A stretch of DNA of 64,000 nt from Asterella californica (lineage: Eukaryota; Streptophyta; Marchantiopsida; Marchantiales; Aytoniaceae). Shown piece by piece: positions 34,690 through 46,318 of this stretch. Under the pieces are notes generated by a model. It was not told the DNA's origin, did no database searches, and saw nothing but the letters and a program-made list of their open reading frames with translations. Both the position numbers and the translations under genes were made by a program. The stretch spans positions 9,610,001 to 9,674,000 of the forward strand of contig JAYKYS010000005.1 of NCBI GenBank assembly GCA_036924285.1. The letters run 5' to 3'. Position 1 is the stretch's first letter, and every line of letters begins with the position of its first letter.

Positions 34690-36600
34690 AAATATCCAGC
34701 GTTCCTAATTAACTTCTTTACGAATATTCCCCAGTAAATGAGATGTGTCTTACCTTACAACATCCTTGTGTACTCTTTCAGGACTCTCGCGGTCTAGTAT
34801 GACCTGAAGCAGAAACAATAAGGCCCAATGGTTCCATTAGCTTCACATGTTTTCTGTACAACCTGATCGCGGGCTCGTACGACGAATGATCTATTCCAAG
34901 CAGGAGCCCTTGTACGCAGACCTGGGGTTGGTTTAAGAAGAAGAAGGTAGTATGAAGAAAAGGAGGCACACGAGAGGTTAGTGGCATCCTCCTCAACACC
35001 TTTCATATGACATTGTGGAAGTTCTAATTCAAGAAGAAGAAAGAATCTTGCATCAACCATAAATGCTTTACCATAGAAGAAGAGTGCGCAACAGAACACG
35101 TCAAGCGAACCACTAGATTCCTTCATACATGGAGATGGTGAAGATGATTCTCACACAAAAAAAGAATGAATGCAGAGCATCAGAAGGCAAGATAGACGTT
35201 ATAATCGACAGGAGATAGTGGGTGATAAGAAGGTATCAGTGGAAGCAAAGTCATCGTGAAAGCAAACGCCTACGAGAATGCACAGCAACCCAAGATGGTG
35301 GCATTTTCAGGAGAGACTATCCCGATGGTTTTACTGGTGGGCTACAGAAAGTTTGGTGAAATTAGGAAGTCACGCGCACACTTTTCTCACCATCAATTGC
35401 CTCACGCCTTTCATTTTATCCATCACACACTTGCTGACAGTCATAGGGCGTCTACCATCGCTAGATGGATATGCGACTACTGGATCTCAGAAAGGAAGTG
35501 GACATCCTGACAGAGAGCTTTTGGTCTGGAGTGTGTTTGCGCTTCCAACCAAAGGACAAGTACTACTTGCGTTTGGAGGATGAGCACGGTGACCAATCCC
35601 CATATGTAATGTTGGGTGTGACGGAGATCTTCTAGCACATGTCTTGTACAGTGGAAGAGATGGCCATAGAAGGTACAGAGGAGGTGGGGGTGGTGGAAGA
35701 CGAGTCTGGCGCCAAGCCAAGTCATTATTTCTAGCTCGAAACTTTTTCTTCTCTATGGGCTGTAAGTCATTCGATAATACCCGGTCAACCGCTCCTTTAT
35801 CATGATGTCTGTCAAAAGGCGAAAGAGATATGAGAAAGGAAGACGTTCCCTGAAAAGCGAAAGGAAATACATATATCTTAATGGACAACCCTGGTGCTGT
35901 ATAACCCGAGCATGAGCGAGCACATATCTGACTACTGGGTAAGTCAAAGAAGGTGAGGTGAACAGAGGTAATCTGAAGCTTGCAGAGTTAAACTAAATCC
36001 GACAATCAATGTGCTCTGGCTTCGCAGAGTCCCCAGAACCACGCTACTCGATCTCCCTGTCGAGGGCTCCAGCCTTGTTCCAGCTCCACTTCTTATGTCA
36101 CCTCATCTCTCTTTACCGCGAGGCCTACTGTAGTGTAGTCACGGTGAGGCCCTAAGTTGCTAACTGCCTTGGCTTCTCTCAGGACCCCAAGAGTCCCGAG
36201 GGAGGACTCTTCCTTAGCTAGAGTACTCTGCAGCTGAATGGGGACCCGGTTGCGGAGGCGGCGGCCGAGTAAGAAGCTGGACAGTGGACATGCCAGAACT
36301 GCATGTTCGCTACCTATGGTAGGAGAGACGGGATTGATGGAAGGGCCGGTTGGGCTTTAGCCTCTTTGCTGCTAACTGACGATGCAATCAACCTGGTCTC
36401 CTCGTTGGCCTGCAGCAAGCAAGGTCGGAATCCTGTACTGTAGTTGTAGGAGGAGTAGATTACAACCGGCCCACCGTTAGACTGGCTGTCTGTCTCTGCT
36501 GCTCAAGTGTCTACGGTATGAGTCTTTTACATGGACATTTTGATCTACCGCATTTATGCTCATCAACATCTCAACCATATCTCACTAGGTAGTCAGATAA
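34690..36600. other. unassigned region with a possible coding relic
   Basis: Overlapping ORFs of 61-133 codons lie on both strands (34778-35947). The plus-strand frame 35477-35635 reads DILTESFWSGVCLRFQPKDK then YYLRLEDEHGDQSPYVMLGV before a stop, and continues with SCTVEEMAIEGTEE. This has the look of a real protein fragment, but I do not recognise the family. The part at 36000-36600 is moderate-GC and probably belongs to the upstream region of the expansin gene. Confidence 0.3.
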
Positions 36601-36619
36601 CGCATTGCCCCATATCTCT

Positions 36620-37200
36620 CCACCTCCATCTCTCCCTTCCTCACACCAACTGTTCCTAGCCTGCCTCGCCACTGTCTCCGTCTGTTGTCTGTCTGTCTGG
36701 GCTGTGGACGGGGCTCGGCTCCTTCAGGTACTACACGACTCTCCCTCCTTCCTTTCTTCCCTCCCTCCCTCTTCCCTCCCTCCTCGGTTCAGAGACAGCA
36801 GCAACTGCGAGGTGGCTTTGTTTCTCGCGCCTCCCAGTTCTCGGGTCCTCCGCTTTCGTTCCCTACTTGTTCAGTGTGGAGTGGAGCAGGAGTCTTTTCT
36901 GCCTCACTACTCTCACTCACTCCGTCTCTCTCACACACACGCTCTCTGCAGTGTTTGTACTTCTCTTGTCCTCGTCCTCTGCTTCTGGTTCTCTCCATAG
37001 AACGAAAGGGTTGTGCTGCATTGTGCTGGCTGCTTTCTGATTCCACGGAGAACTTCGTGTTTAGACTGACTACAGCATTGTAGCTGGGAGACCTAGAGTT
37101 CAGGAGTGGAGTGGAGTGCAGTGCAGTGCAGTGGAGTCGAGTGAGTGAGTGTCCGTCAAGAGTCCGGAGTCGCATTTTCGTGGGTTGTGGTGGGTGTGTA
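36620..37200 (+). promoter_or_regulatory. pyrimidine-rich leader/promoter region of the expansin gene
   Basis: A long C/T-rich tract on the sense strand (densest at 36740-36785, ctccctccctcttccctccc) is followed by CA/CT-rich sequence (36900-36950) and a (gagtg)n/(cagtg)n microsatellite (37103-37152). Pyrimidine-rich initiators and leaders are common just upstream of plant genes. The ORFs crossing this area (36605-37083) are low-complexity by-products. The transcription start cannot be fixed from sequence, and no TATA box was clear. Confidence 0.4.
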
Positions 37201-37538
37201 TGTGCTGATCCGAGTTCAGCGTCTCGCGGTACGTCGTCTGTCTACTGATCATCAGACAAATGCCGGAAACAAATGATCACAGGCTTCCCAGGTGAGAATA
37301 GGAGAAGCAGTGAGGAAACAGTCAAGCCGCCTTGTGGTCGTTTGCAGACGAACAAACTCATTCGTACTGCTTTATTGGACACTTCGTCTTGTGCCTAATT
37401 TTACGCCCAGGAACGAGCGAGTAACCGCAGCTGACTGAACTATCGGACTGGACTGTTATTAGCGTTTTGGCCAACTGAGTGAGTGTCGCAAGTGAACGAG
37501 CCAGCCCCAACTTTCGCACGTCACGTGTTTGAGAGACC

Positions 37539-38774
37539 ATGGCCGGAGGCATGACACGAGCGGCTCTTCTGCGTCTAGCGTTCGGCATTCTCTTGGTGCT
37601 CTGGAGTAGGGCCCCTGTGGCACGCGCCTGGGTGATGACGGACTGGGCCGACGCCCATGCAACTTTTTACGGAGGGCAAGACGCCTCCGGGACAATGGGT
37701 TCGTATGCGACAACTTTTGTTTGTTCTATCGTCTTTTGTTCTGCTTGCTTGCTTGCGTCGCTTCTCAATCAGCATCCATGTCGGCCCCGACATTCCTCGA
37801 GAATGTTGTGGATATGCACCTTGATTCTCATGGGCCCCTTCACCTTTCTTCGTTGTTAATGCCTTTTGCACATATCACGTCGAAGCATGGCTTTTCCATA
37901 TGCTCTGTTTCAGCTTCCACAGCACGTGGCGCGTCTCGCAGCACTTCTGTGGTTGTAATCCACGTAGTAGTAATTTACCTTTCTTGCTGCTACTGCTGTA
38001 GGGGGAGCATGCGGATACGGAAACTTGTACTCGGTCGGTTATGGAACGTCTTCCACGGCGCTCAGCAATGCCCTATTCAACAATGGGCTCAGCTGCGGAG
38101 CCTGCTTTCAAATCATATGCAGATTGGGAGAGAGCAAGTACTGCTACCCGGGTGCCAGCATTACCGTGACCGCCACCAATGCATGCCCTCCGGGATCCGA
38201 AGGAGGATGGTGCGATCCTCCAAGGGCGCACTTCGATCTCTCCTACCCCGCCTTTCAGCGGCTCGCTCAGCCCGTCGGAGGAGTGATTCCCGTAAAGTAC
38301 AAAAGGTGCATACCTCGCCTCTGCTCTTCTCTTCTCCCTTTACTTTTCAAATTGTCGACCGAGTTGCATCCGTCAGTTAGCTGCCATCGAGCAGCAGGGC
38401 GTTAGAGTCTTGTTTTGCGTATCAGTCATGGCATGTCTCTGATGGGATGGGATGGGATCGCTTGCAGGGTCTCATGTAACAGGAACGGAGGGATCAGGTT
38501 CACCATAAGGGGGAACCCCTACTTCGATCTCATCCTGGTGACGAATGTAGGGGAGTTCGGAGCAGTGCAGTCGCTCCAGGTGAAGGGGGAGAAAACCGGC
38601 TGGAACTATATGCGCCAGAACTGGGGGGCGAACTGGCAAGCGAACGTGAACGTGCAGGGCCAAGCTCTGGCGTTCAAGGTGACACTGGACAATGGACGAA
38701 CGGGGGAATTCTGGAATGTGGCTCCCAGTAACTGGGGGTTCGGCCAAACCTTCGAGGCAGACTATAACTTCTAG
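37539..38774 (+). CDS. EXPA: alpha-expansin (EXPA), three exons
   Basis: The exons are 37539-37698, 38002-38305 and 38468-38774, totalling 771 nt and 256 residues. Both introns have GT-AG borders (GTTCGT...TGTAG and GTGCAT...TGCAG) and sit at the positions usual for alpha-expansins. The ATG at 37539 opens a signal peptide (hydrophobic LALL-like core, ending near APVARA). Domain 1 is the GH45-like fold, with [30 protein letters not shown], the conserved Cys set, the alpha-specific [14 protein letters not shown] block and the HFD motif. Domain 2 is the CBM63 wall-binding fold, starting near [12 protein letters not shown], with [15 protein letters not shown] and ending [14 protein letters not shown]. 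Expansins loosen cellulose-xyloglucan contacts without hydrolysis in the acidic wall. The coding part is much GC-richer than its surroundings and has no lesion. It is the only clearly functional host gene here. Confidence 0.97.
37699..38001 (+). other. expansin intron 1
   Basis: This 303-bp intron interrupts a Gly codon in the motif T-M-G|G-A-C-G-Y. The donor is G|GTTCGT and the acceptor TGCTGTAG|GG. A T-rich stretch lies inside it. The splice choice restores the conserved GGACGYGN block. Confidence 0.9.
38306..38467 (+). other. expansin intron 2
   Basis: This 162-bp intron lies between KYK-R and VSCNRNGG, the boundary of the two domains. The donor is AG|GTGCAT and the acceptor GCTTGCAG|G. 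Removing it rebuilds the usual K-R-V-x-C junction. Confidence 0.9.
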
Positions 38775-41700
38775 CCGATGGAAGAATATGTTAAGAGAAA
38801 GAGAGGGTGGCGATTGGTGGTGATGATGAGAAGCTCCCAGGTTAGGCTACTATTCAATATCATAGATAGCATCGTATGGCGCGTCTTGCCAAGGGCAAAG
38901 TTTTTGGCAAGCTCTACTTTGAAACCTTGTTGAAAGATCTTGAATTTCGCCGCACACCAATTATGGAAGAGAAGGCGGCGTGTGTACTTGTATATATACC
39001 CCCCGATGGCATGCCCACTGTTCGTAGCCGGGCCATGAAGGCATTCCTTTGGTTTAGAGCTATTTATGGAAGCCGAGGTGTCCGCTATTAGAGCCGCCCG
39101 CTCCTTCGACATTCCTTCGGATACGGTATTATCGTTCGATCGTCGGTCTATTCTCCGTCCGTCCAGTGTTGAATTTGCGGTAGAGGCATACATATTGGGG
39201 GCCAGGAAACGGCGATCCGCTGCTGCAACGGCGTAACTCTAGCTGTTGGAGGAAAGTACTGTCCGTCCGTCCGTCCGTCCGTCTCGAGAAGTACTTGAGG
39301 ATTTCAGTCAGTCAGGTAGATGATGGTGTTGTGTTTCCAAGGCTAAGAACAACTTCTTTCGATCACAGAGGTAGTCAGTGTGTCTCAAATACGTCCATTG
39401 ATCGGGCCTTGGGATGTTCTGTGATTGCATTGAAGTGTGGAAACAACTTCGTAACCATGACTTAAAAAAAGTTTTTTCTTCTCAACCTGGGCTTCATCAA
39501 ATAGCTATGTGATGATATTCTGTGTGGTCTTTCCTCCACTATCGTGCGCACATTGTTCCACTCCCACAGTTTCTCGTTATACTCGTCAGAGAGATATATG
39601 TTCCCGTCACAAGCGGTAGAGAGGTGATGAATGTCTCGCGTAGTCCTTTCAATCTTTCGGAGTGGAACTTGTTTTTCTCGGATGGCGCGCTGGGGAATCG
39701 ATGAATAATTCATGTCTAAGCCGTAACTCTGGCCCTGCTCGACGCAACTAGTTTAGACAAAGGGTAGATTCCTTCGTAATCATCCTCTACGAGACGTAAA
39801 ACAGCTTGACGGTACGTGGTATGTTCCCGGAGCGAAAGAACAGCAAATCGTTCCGCGCGTCAACACCGTCACTCACGCGGAATCGAGAGCAATCCGAGTC
39901 TCCGGCACTTTCGCGTACGCTAAAGTTCTAAACTGCATGTTTATCCAACTGCGATGTATCGATGTAAAGCGCAGGGGAAAAGAGGTGAAGGTTAGGGAAA
40001 AGATGAAAAAGAAGATTAGGAAGTAGACCGCAAAATATTGCATGAGTGACAGGTAGGAAAAAAGTAAAAGTTCTATCCATCGATCACATTCCAAACATCA
40101 AAACTGTTGTTCCTTAAAACCGTGCAATTCCGAAAGCTGGACTGGATTTGAATCTCTTCTGTGGCTTACTTCTCGCTGCCTCTGGAGCTCTGAACCTCAA
40201 GGGTCCGAAAAAGTCGCTGAATGGCACGAAGTTCGAGCTGCAACATTTCGCGACTAACATGTTGTATACTGGTCACTTTCCACGTGTTGTCGTCGAACAG
40301 GTCACAGGTTACGAAGCGGGAAAGCTCATTACGTTTCTGGACGTACAATATCAGACGAATCAGCGGATGAATCCACTGTTTTCTCTGACATTTGAATGAC
40401 AAGCTGATGGATCTCAATGTGTACAGGCAGACAGACACACAGCATAACATATACGGTATGCTAGCCACATCTTGAGACTATAAGTATGTTCAGAAACCGG
40501 GATCAACTCAGCGCGCGCAAATCGCAATCCCGTCTGAGTGAGCAGATTGCGGGTACCGCGTTTCTGGTCATCTGGATCACCGCGTTTTCTTTGAGGATGA
40601 GGACCGGGAAAAAGCTGTGCATGATTCAGGATCCATGTTCTTCGGATCAGAAAGTGCAGAAGACGTTGGATTGAGTCACTTTCAGGCTCCAGGATGGAAG
40701 AAAGACGCGTATTATTCCTCCTCTCGGGTACGTACTTCGCAAACCCTAAACTTCTTCGTGACAGTGTTTTAATCCCTCGTCCCTCGTCTCTGTGCTCGTG
40801 ATCTAAACGTTAAATCTGGCCTGGTAATCTAACCTGACTGTTCCCGAAAACTGTCGAAGTTTTGTAGATTTCGAGCTTTTTATGGAATCTCGTCAAGGAG
40901 AAGGGAGTAGTAGGCCATTTTATGCACGAGAGGTTGTGCCCGCTGTTCATGGGAAGAATTCAAACAAATTAAGAAGGCTCAGCCTAACCCTAAAGCTGGG
41001 TGGATGGTCCTGGGATGCATCACATATACTGCTTCTTCCTTTTTCCCTAGCATGATTAATGTTTTAGTTTCTTCAGAATTCAGAGCGAACCACCCTCCCT
41101 GTCCTGATGACAGAGGCGCTGGTAGAATGTCGGATCAGATGATATTTGGTCTTTGATTCACTGCCGAGGTCGGCAGGCAGAACTGACCTCAGCGATAAGC
41201 CTCTTCTTACTGTCCTGCTTGGGGATCAGATCAGAACCACTTACCTTTTCTTGGTCTTCATCTATTAGCCTAAAGATTACCATGATGGGGTCGTAGAGAA
41301 AGTCATACTTGGTCAGTGGGAAAGGTTCGCGCAGACCATTTTCCTCTCTTCGCAAAATGGCTGACAGCGATTACAGTATGAAGAGAGCTGCTACGCACTA
41401 GGACCCTGAGGAGTGTGATGTCATACAGGGAAATCTAGCTGGAAATGATGCATTAATTCACACAGACAATCTTCAAGTCCGGCAGATCATCAATGTAAAC
41501 TGTCATCTGGTCTCGTCACAAGCGCTCCATGATACTGTTTGTACAGTGTATTCGCTTGTAGGCGTATGGACGGACCAACAGCTCGACATCCGTTTTAGCT
41601 CATGCATACGACGAGGTCAACTAAGCATGAGTGCAAATACTATTGTTACTTCTAAATGTTCTCTCGTTTTTATATGCCTCAACCAGAACAAGAGTAAAAC

Positions 41701-42366
41701 TAAGGGGAACTGAGGAAAATGCCCGTCTCCAGTCTCTCATATGAACCCTAGGCTTTGAATCTCTTCATTCTTCATGCCTCTGGCCTCTGGCCTCTGGCAT
41801 CAGTGTGAAGTGCCGCACTGCCGCCTTGGTGCTAAGGTAGTCAATGATTTTCATTGTGGAGAAAAGAATTAGGTCGTAAATGATTACTATTGAGTTTAAA
41901 ACTATTATTACAAACTACAATCGAGCATCTGACTCTCCTGGTTACTTCTCTATGTGATTGTGATCATCCTTTCTGACTGGTCGCAAGATCGATAGATCTC
42001 GATGTCATTCACATCTACTCTCTGACCCTTCTGCACATTATTGTCGGCGTACTCAGAGTCTCATCAGTCACCCTAAATTTCATTTTTCTTCTCCTGTCAG
42101 TCAAACCCCACAAATCACGGCCCGATGATTATGCTAATCAGCCTTTCCTCGTATGCTCCCTCCGTAATAGAGTCCGTATGTCCCCGCCCGGACGGTCTTT
42201 TGTGTTACCCGGTCCCATTTCCCTTCTTATCCATCGAATCACTTTCCGAGAGCTTTTTCTCTCATCCTTTTCCGACAGATTTCTCGCTGTGCTGGAAATA
42301 AACCCCCGTGCGCCCCTGGAAGAAGTACTCCTGGTCACCATTCACCATTTTCATGGATTGGATAGT
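38775..42366. other. expansin 3' flank and unassigned region
   Basis: The expansin 3' untranslated region presumably lies in the first few hundred bases; no single poly(A) signal stands out. A (tccg)n microsatellite lies at 39261-39283 and a triple cctctgg repeat near 41775-41800. ORFs of 60-100 codons (38771-39193, 39462-39713, 40148-40674, 41158-41355, 42138-42372) show no recognisable domains. Confidence 0.35.
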
Positions 42367-42700
42367 CTATAACTGTCTAACTGTATGTTGAAAGTTTGTC
42401 TTGGAGAGATCTTCGAGATGCCTTAGAAATGAACAGCAATCTGACAAGTTCATACGTTTATATAGATGAAATATTAACTGTACAAAATAAAGAATAACCA
42501 TTTGTTGTCTGGAATTTGGAATCTCGGTTGGTGATGCTATGAAGCTCGATTGAGAAGAGGACAAGTCTTGTCTCCTCCACGAGAGGATTCCTCGTGGGCT
42601 TTTATACCCTTTTATACTTATACATAAAGTAGTCCACTGGTTGATTTCCAAAGGCAACAGGTACGGAGACAAACATGTAGCAATATGATACACGCCATTG
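42367..42700 (-). promoter_or_regulatory. possible LTR-like promoter segment
   Basis: On the minus strand two TATA-type boxes stand close together (tataaaaggg and tataaaagcc, near 42599-42618). A purine/pyrimidine leader follows, with a small stem around cacgaggaatcctctcgtgg. This resembles the U3/R region of a short LTR. Terminal TG...CA ends, a partner LTR and a target duplication were not found, so a solo or broken LTR is only a suggestion. Confidence 0.25.
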
Positions 42701-44866
42701 GTCTCATTGCTCCCATTTTCCTTTGTGAAATGTTTCTAGGAGGGCATGTTTTGGCCACGAGTTTTCGGTCTGCCCGTACACTGACTGAGCCTTCCCGGCA
42801 GGAGGGTTCAAACTTACGACTTGTTGACTAAGCTGGTGTGGCCCGACCAGCACTGGGTCTGATCCGTTTGAGTTCCTTCCAAGTTTAACCCTAGCTTTTA
42901 CCTTTCTTCAGGCATATGCTGGGATGGAAGTCTTATGCTGATACTGCAAATATCAGCGACGACCTGCTGGGCCCCAGAAAGGTATGCATTATGAGTACAA
43001 CCATTACTTTTCACCAGTTTCAAGCATCATAGGTTCTTGACGGTCTGCAACAATGGTGCTTGCCACTAAGGCAAATCTTTAATTTCGAAAGTTGTCAAAA
43101 AGTCAAAACTTAAATGGAAAGTTTTGCGTTTGTACTTGAAGGATATTTATGAGAAGTTGCATCAAAAGTTTTGTACATGCCTTTTTAAAGTTCTGAGACC
43201 ATCGTAACTTAAAAATGACATCAAGGCGAATGACAATGGCTATTGCAGTGTGAATTTATATAATATCCATGGAACTGGACTGTTCTGTTTCTGAAGCTGA
43301 AGGAGCTGAGATGAGGCATTCAGTCATAATCACATTCACAGGTCCATTTCAGAGCTTGTTTGACCTGAGAGTTGGGTTGGATAAAATGAAGAAGATGGGG
43401 GGCAAAATTCAAACATGAGTTGTTTGAAACGATCAGAATCTACATATGGAATCATTTTGAGAAAATACCACTTCTTGTATTCAACTCATCCCAAACTCAT
43501 TTGATTAGGTCGAGCGGAGAAGACTACCCTAGAAGGGTTCGTAAGCCAGGAGTACCTTACTGTAAAAGTCCTTTCCATCTCTGGAAGAGGTGAATATGCA
43601 AGGGTTTAATTTATTACCTAGCTATTTCGTTGGAAAGGGTTAGGTAATAAATCTAGATGTTGATTAAATATTCTCTTTGTTAGCCAGTCGTCGCAGTTGT
43701 AATCTTTACAGCGCACGAGTTTACGTTTCCCTTCTGACCCATAAGGTTAACTAAAATGCACAAGTAACAAGAAAAGTTCAGTTTATTTCCATTTTCTTGC
43801 CACTTGCGAATTCTCGATTAGCTATGCAAATGCATACCAAAAAGGCATTTTTGAATTACAGTTAAATGCAAGTTCCTCACAAAGCCTGAAGTGAGAAGTT
43901 GAATGGAACGGACAAAGCTGAAGAATCACGAAAGCTTTTTCAGCCAGTAGTTGGAAAGTGAATATATAATAATAAATTAGTATTCTTATTATTATAATAT
44001 AAAAAAATCGCCAGAGATAGTTTTTTGGAGATCTATTCAAGAACTTGAGAGAATATTGCAAGTGCTCACTTCTTCTAAAATTGAGCAATGCGAGAACTAA
44101 CGCTTGTGGAGAGAGCTTACTGTTCTTGTTTTTGAAGTGGTGCTTCGGTTTGCAATTGGAGTTTCTTCCAGACCAAGGCAGTGATTTTAGTCTCCGGATA
44201 GTGTTCTTCTGAGGAAAACGTGACGTTTCTCTTGAGCCAAATATACCACAAGGTGCAAGAACGTAGTATTTCTCAAAAAGAAACCTTCGGATTAGCTGAG
44301 CCCTTTCATTCTTTCTTCTAGTTCGTTACAGAAGCTCTGTAGGAGTATCAGTGAATGTGAGTGTCGTTGTAGTGCTGACAGAAGACCGTTTCAGCAGGCA
44401 GACGCTTGAGAAGGCTACAAGAGACATACACCTTGTGAATTATCTAATCAGTTGAATATTGTAAAGATAATTTGTGGTATGGAGTAGTAATTGGCATCTA
44501 CGGAGCAGAGGTAGTGTTTTGAAGATGTCAGAAGCCGAGTTGAACCCCCAGAAGACGAGAATTGCTTCTAGAAGCCGACGTGAGAAGACTGGAAGTCGTG
44601 ACTAGGGAGTAATAATCGTCTTCTCTGTCTTCTCAGTGTATATTTGTGTTGTATTTTAAGTAGTAGTTGTGTGTTGTGATCCAGAGCACTTTTTGAAGGA
44701 TCTGGAAGTCGTGTGGTTTTTGTGAGTTAGAAGAGATTTCTGACAAAACCCGGGTGTTTGTGAGTTTGAAAAGATCTTAGAACTTAGAACAGCGTAACTA
44801 GTGTAAATCTTCTTGAGGAATGAAATATTTTATGCTACAATAAGATAAAAGAGAAATCATGGGATA
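42701..44866. other. unassigned region
   Basis: AT-rich with no supported gene. ggaagaggtgaatatgca at 43583-43600 belongs to a recurring motif also found inverted near 21.49 and 58.07 kb. The part at 44100-44866 may be the distal end of the minus-strand LINE, but no motif proves it. Confidence 0.3.
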
Positions 44867-46318
44867 CTACAATGCCACCACTAGAAAAAGCAATAGAGAT
44901 AGGGGACATCCTTGACAAACAGAATGAGAGACAATGAGAAAGAAGGCTCTTTTATCGCTAATCATGATTGTTGAGGAAGTTGTGTAGAGTAGAGCTTTTA
45001 AAGCCCTTCGGAACATTAGTCTGAATCCCAATCGATCGATCATCTTGAAGAGAAAAGTCCATTTGACTATGTCAAAAGCTTTTCTGAAATCTAGCATAAT
45101 GAAAATGGAAGGATCTTGGTCCTGTCCTGCAAGGTGGAGGATTTTGTTGCAGGTTAGAATCGAGTGAAAGATGTTGCGTCTAGGTAGAAAGTTTACTCGA
45201 TTCTATGATACGATATTATTGAGCACCGGATTGAACCTCAGTTATAACGCCTAAACGACTATCTTGTAAGCCAGGTTGAGCAGAGTCAGCGGTCTTTTGT
45301 TATCCTATTTTGTTTGGTCGTCCTTCGTGAGAATTAGGACAATGTCATCCTTGGTGAAGAAGTTTGAAAGGGTGCTAGTGTGTAACCCTTCTGTGGTGGC
45401 AGAGTGTAGGAGTGGTGTCACAATGTCTCATAGCTCAAGGGGGATCACATCCAACATCAGACTATGATTCCTCTCCAGTTTGTGAGTAGCAACGTGGAAT
45501 TCCTCCGTTGTGAGGGGTTGTTCTAGTGAATCTTTCTACATTAGGGAGAGCTTAGAGGAGACGTTTGAGATGATTTTGTCATCCCGTGAAGTCTTAATTT
45601 CAGAGATGGACGATTGAGACATGATCTCATTGTAGTAAGTTATGGTGTATCATGCTAAGTCTTCTCATTCTTCCATCTTGAGGTCTTGATCGTTTGTGAG
45701 TTCTGTTATGTGAGTAGATATGTGATTCTCACGTAGAGTCCAAAAAAGGTCCTTGTGCAAGCGTCTCCTTCTGCCAAACATCTTGTTTGTCTGCATCTCG
45801 AGGTCCAGTAAGCTCTGTCGATCTTTGTAAGATCTTGAATTTCTTTATGTACTTGGAGATTCGAGAGGTCAGCAGGAGAAATGAGTTGAGAAGCAAAAGT
45901 TTGACCCGCAATTCAAATTCTTTTTCTTAGTTTTCATGATGTTTTTCTCCTACACTTGGACTATCCTCTCAGCGTCTTTTATGTAGAGGACTAGTGCAAC
46001 ATGTGCTGATTTTCTCTTCGTCTTGCATTGAGATTCTATTCTGATCCAATTCATCTTTAGCTTCTGTAGTAGGAGAGCATCAGCCAAAAGAGAGATATTC
46101 ATCCAAAAAACGATTGAGCTTGTGGGTAAGCACTGAGTCCCAAGAGAAGGAGATGACAACCGGATAGTGATCAGAGAATACTTGGTCGACCATGACTTCA
46201 TAGCGAAGTAGTGATTTGTGCATTACTTCATCTAGTGGGAGATATCGCCGATCTAGTCTCTTAGGATGCATTAGGAATGTACGAGGTACGCGAGTGGAGA
46301 GATCTCGTCCGAGTCCGT
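44867..46318 (-). pseudogene. LINE relic, downstream half: endonuclease end and reverse transcriptase
   Basis: Minus-strand reading from 46318 gives the endonuclease end (RTFLMHPKRLDRRYLPLDE, then VFSDHYPVVISFSWDS at about 46110-46270). A linker follows (YIKKFKILQRSTEL, TLAQGPF). Reverse-transcriptase blocks come next: RVNFLPRRNIFHSILTCNKI, LDFRKAFDIVKWTFLFKMID (45040-45094, motif A with its catalytic Asp) and QGCPLSLLLF (about 44870-44900, motif B). Stops and frame changes between blocks show decay. The motif with the paired Asp was not found to the left. The upstream half lies beyond the gypsy element at 56419-57100, so the LINE was once continuous. Confidence 0.82.

Noticed and set aside
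36605..37083. Two overlapping ORFs of about 130 codons upstream of the expansin
   Set aside because: Low-complexity Ser/Pro/Leu translations of a C/T-rich tract, with no domain and no conserved pattern. They are best explained as leader or promoter sequence.
37575..37871. Antisense ORFs over the expansin gene (also 38472-38747)
   Set aside because: They mirror GC-rich expansin exons and introns in other frames and have no recognisable motif.
42770..42850. tRNA-like gggttcaaac word, minus strand, as a SINE
   Set aside because: A B-box-like word is present, but the A-box is poor and no SINE tail or second copy was recognised.
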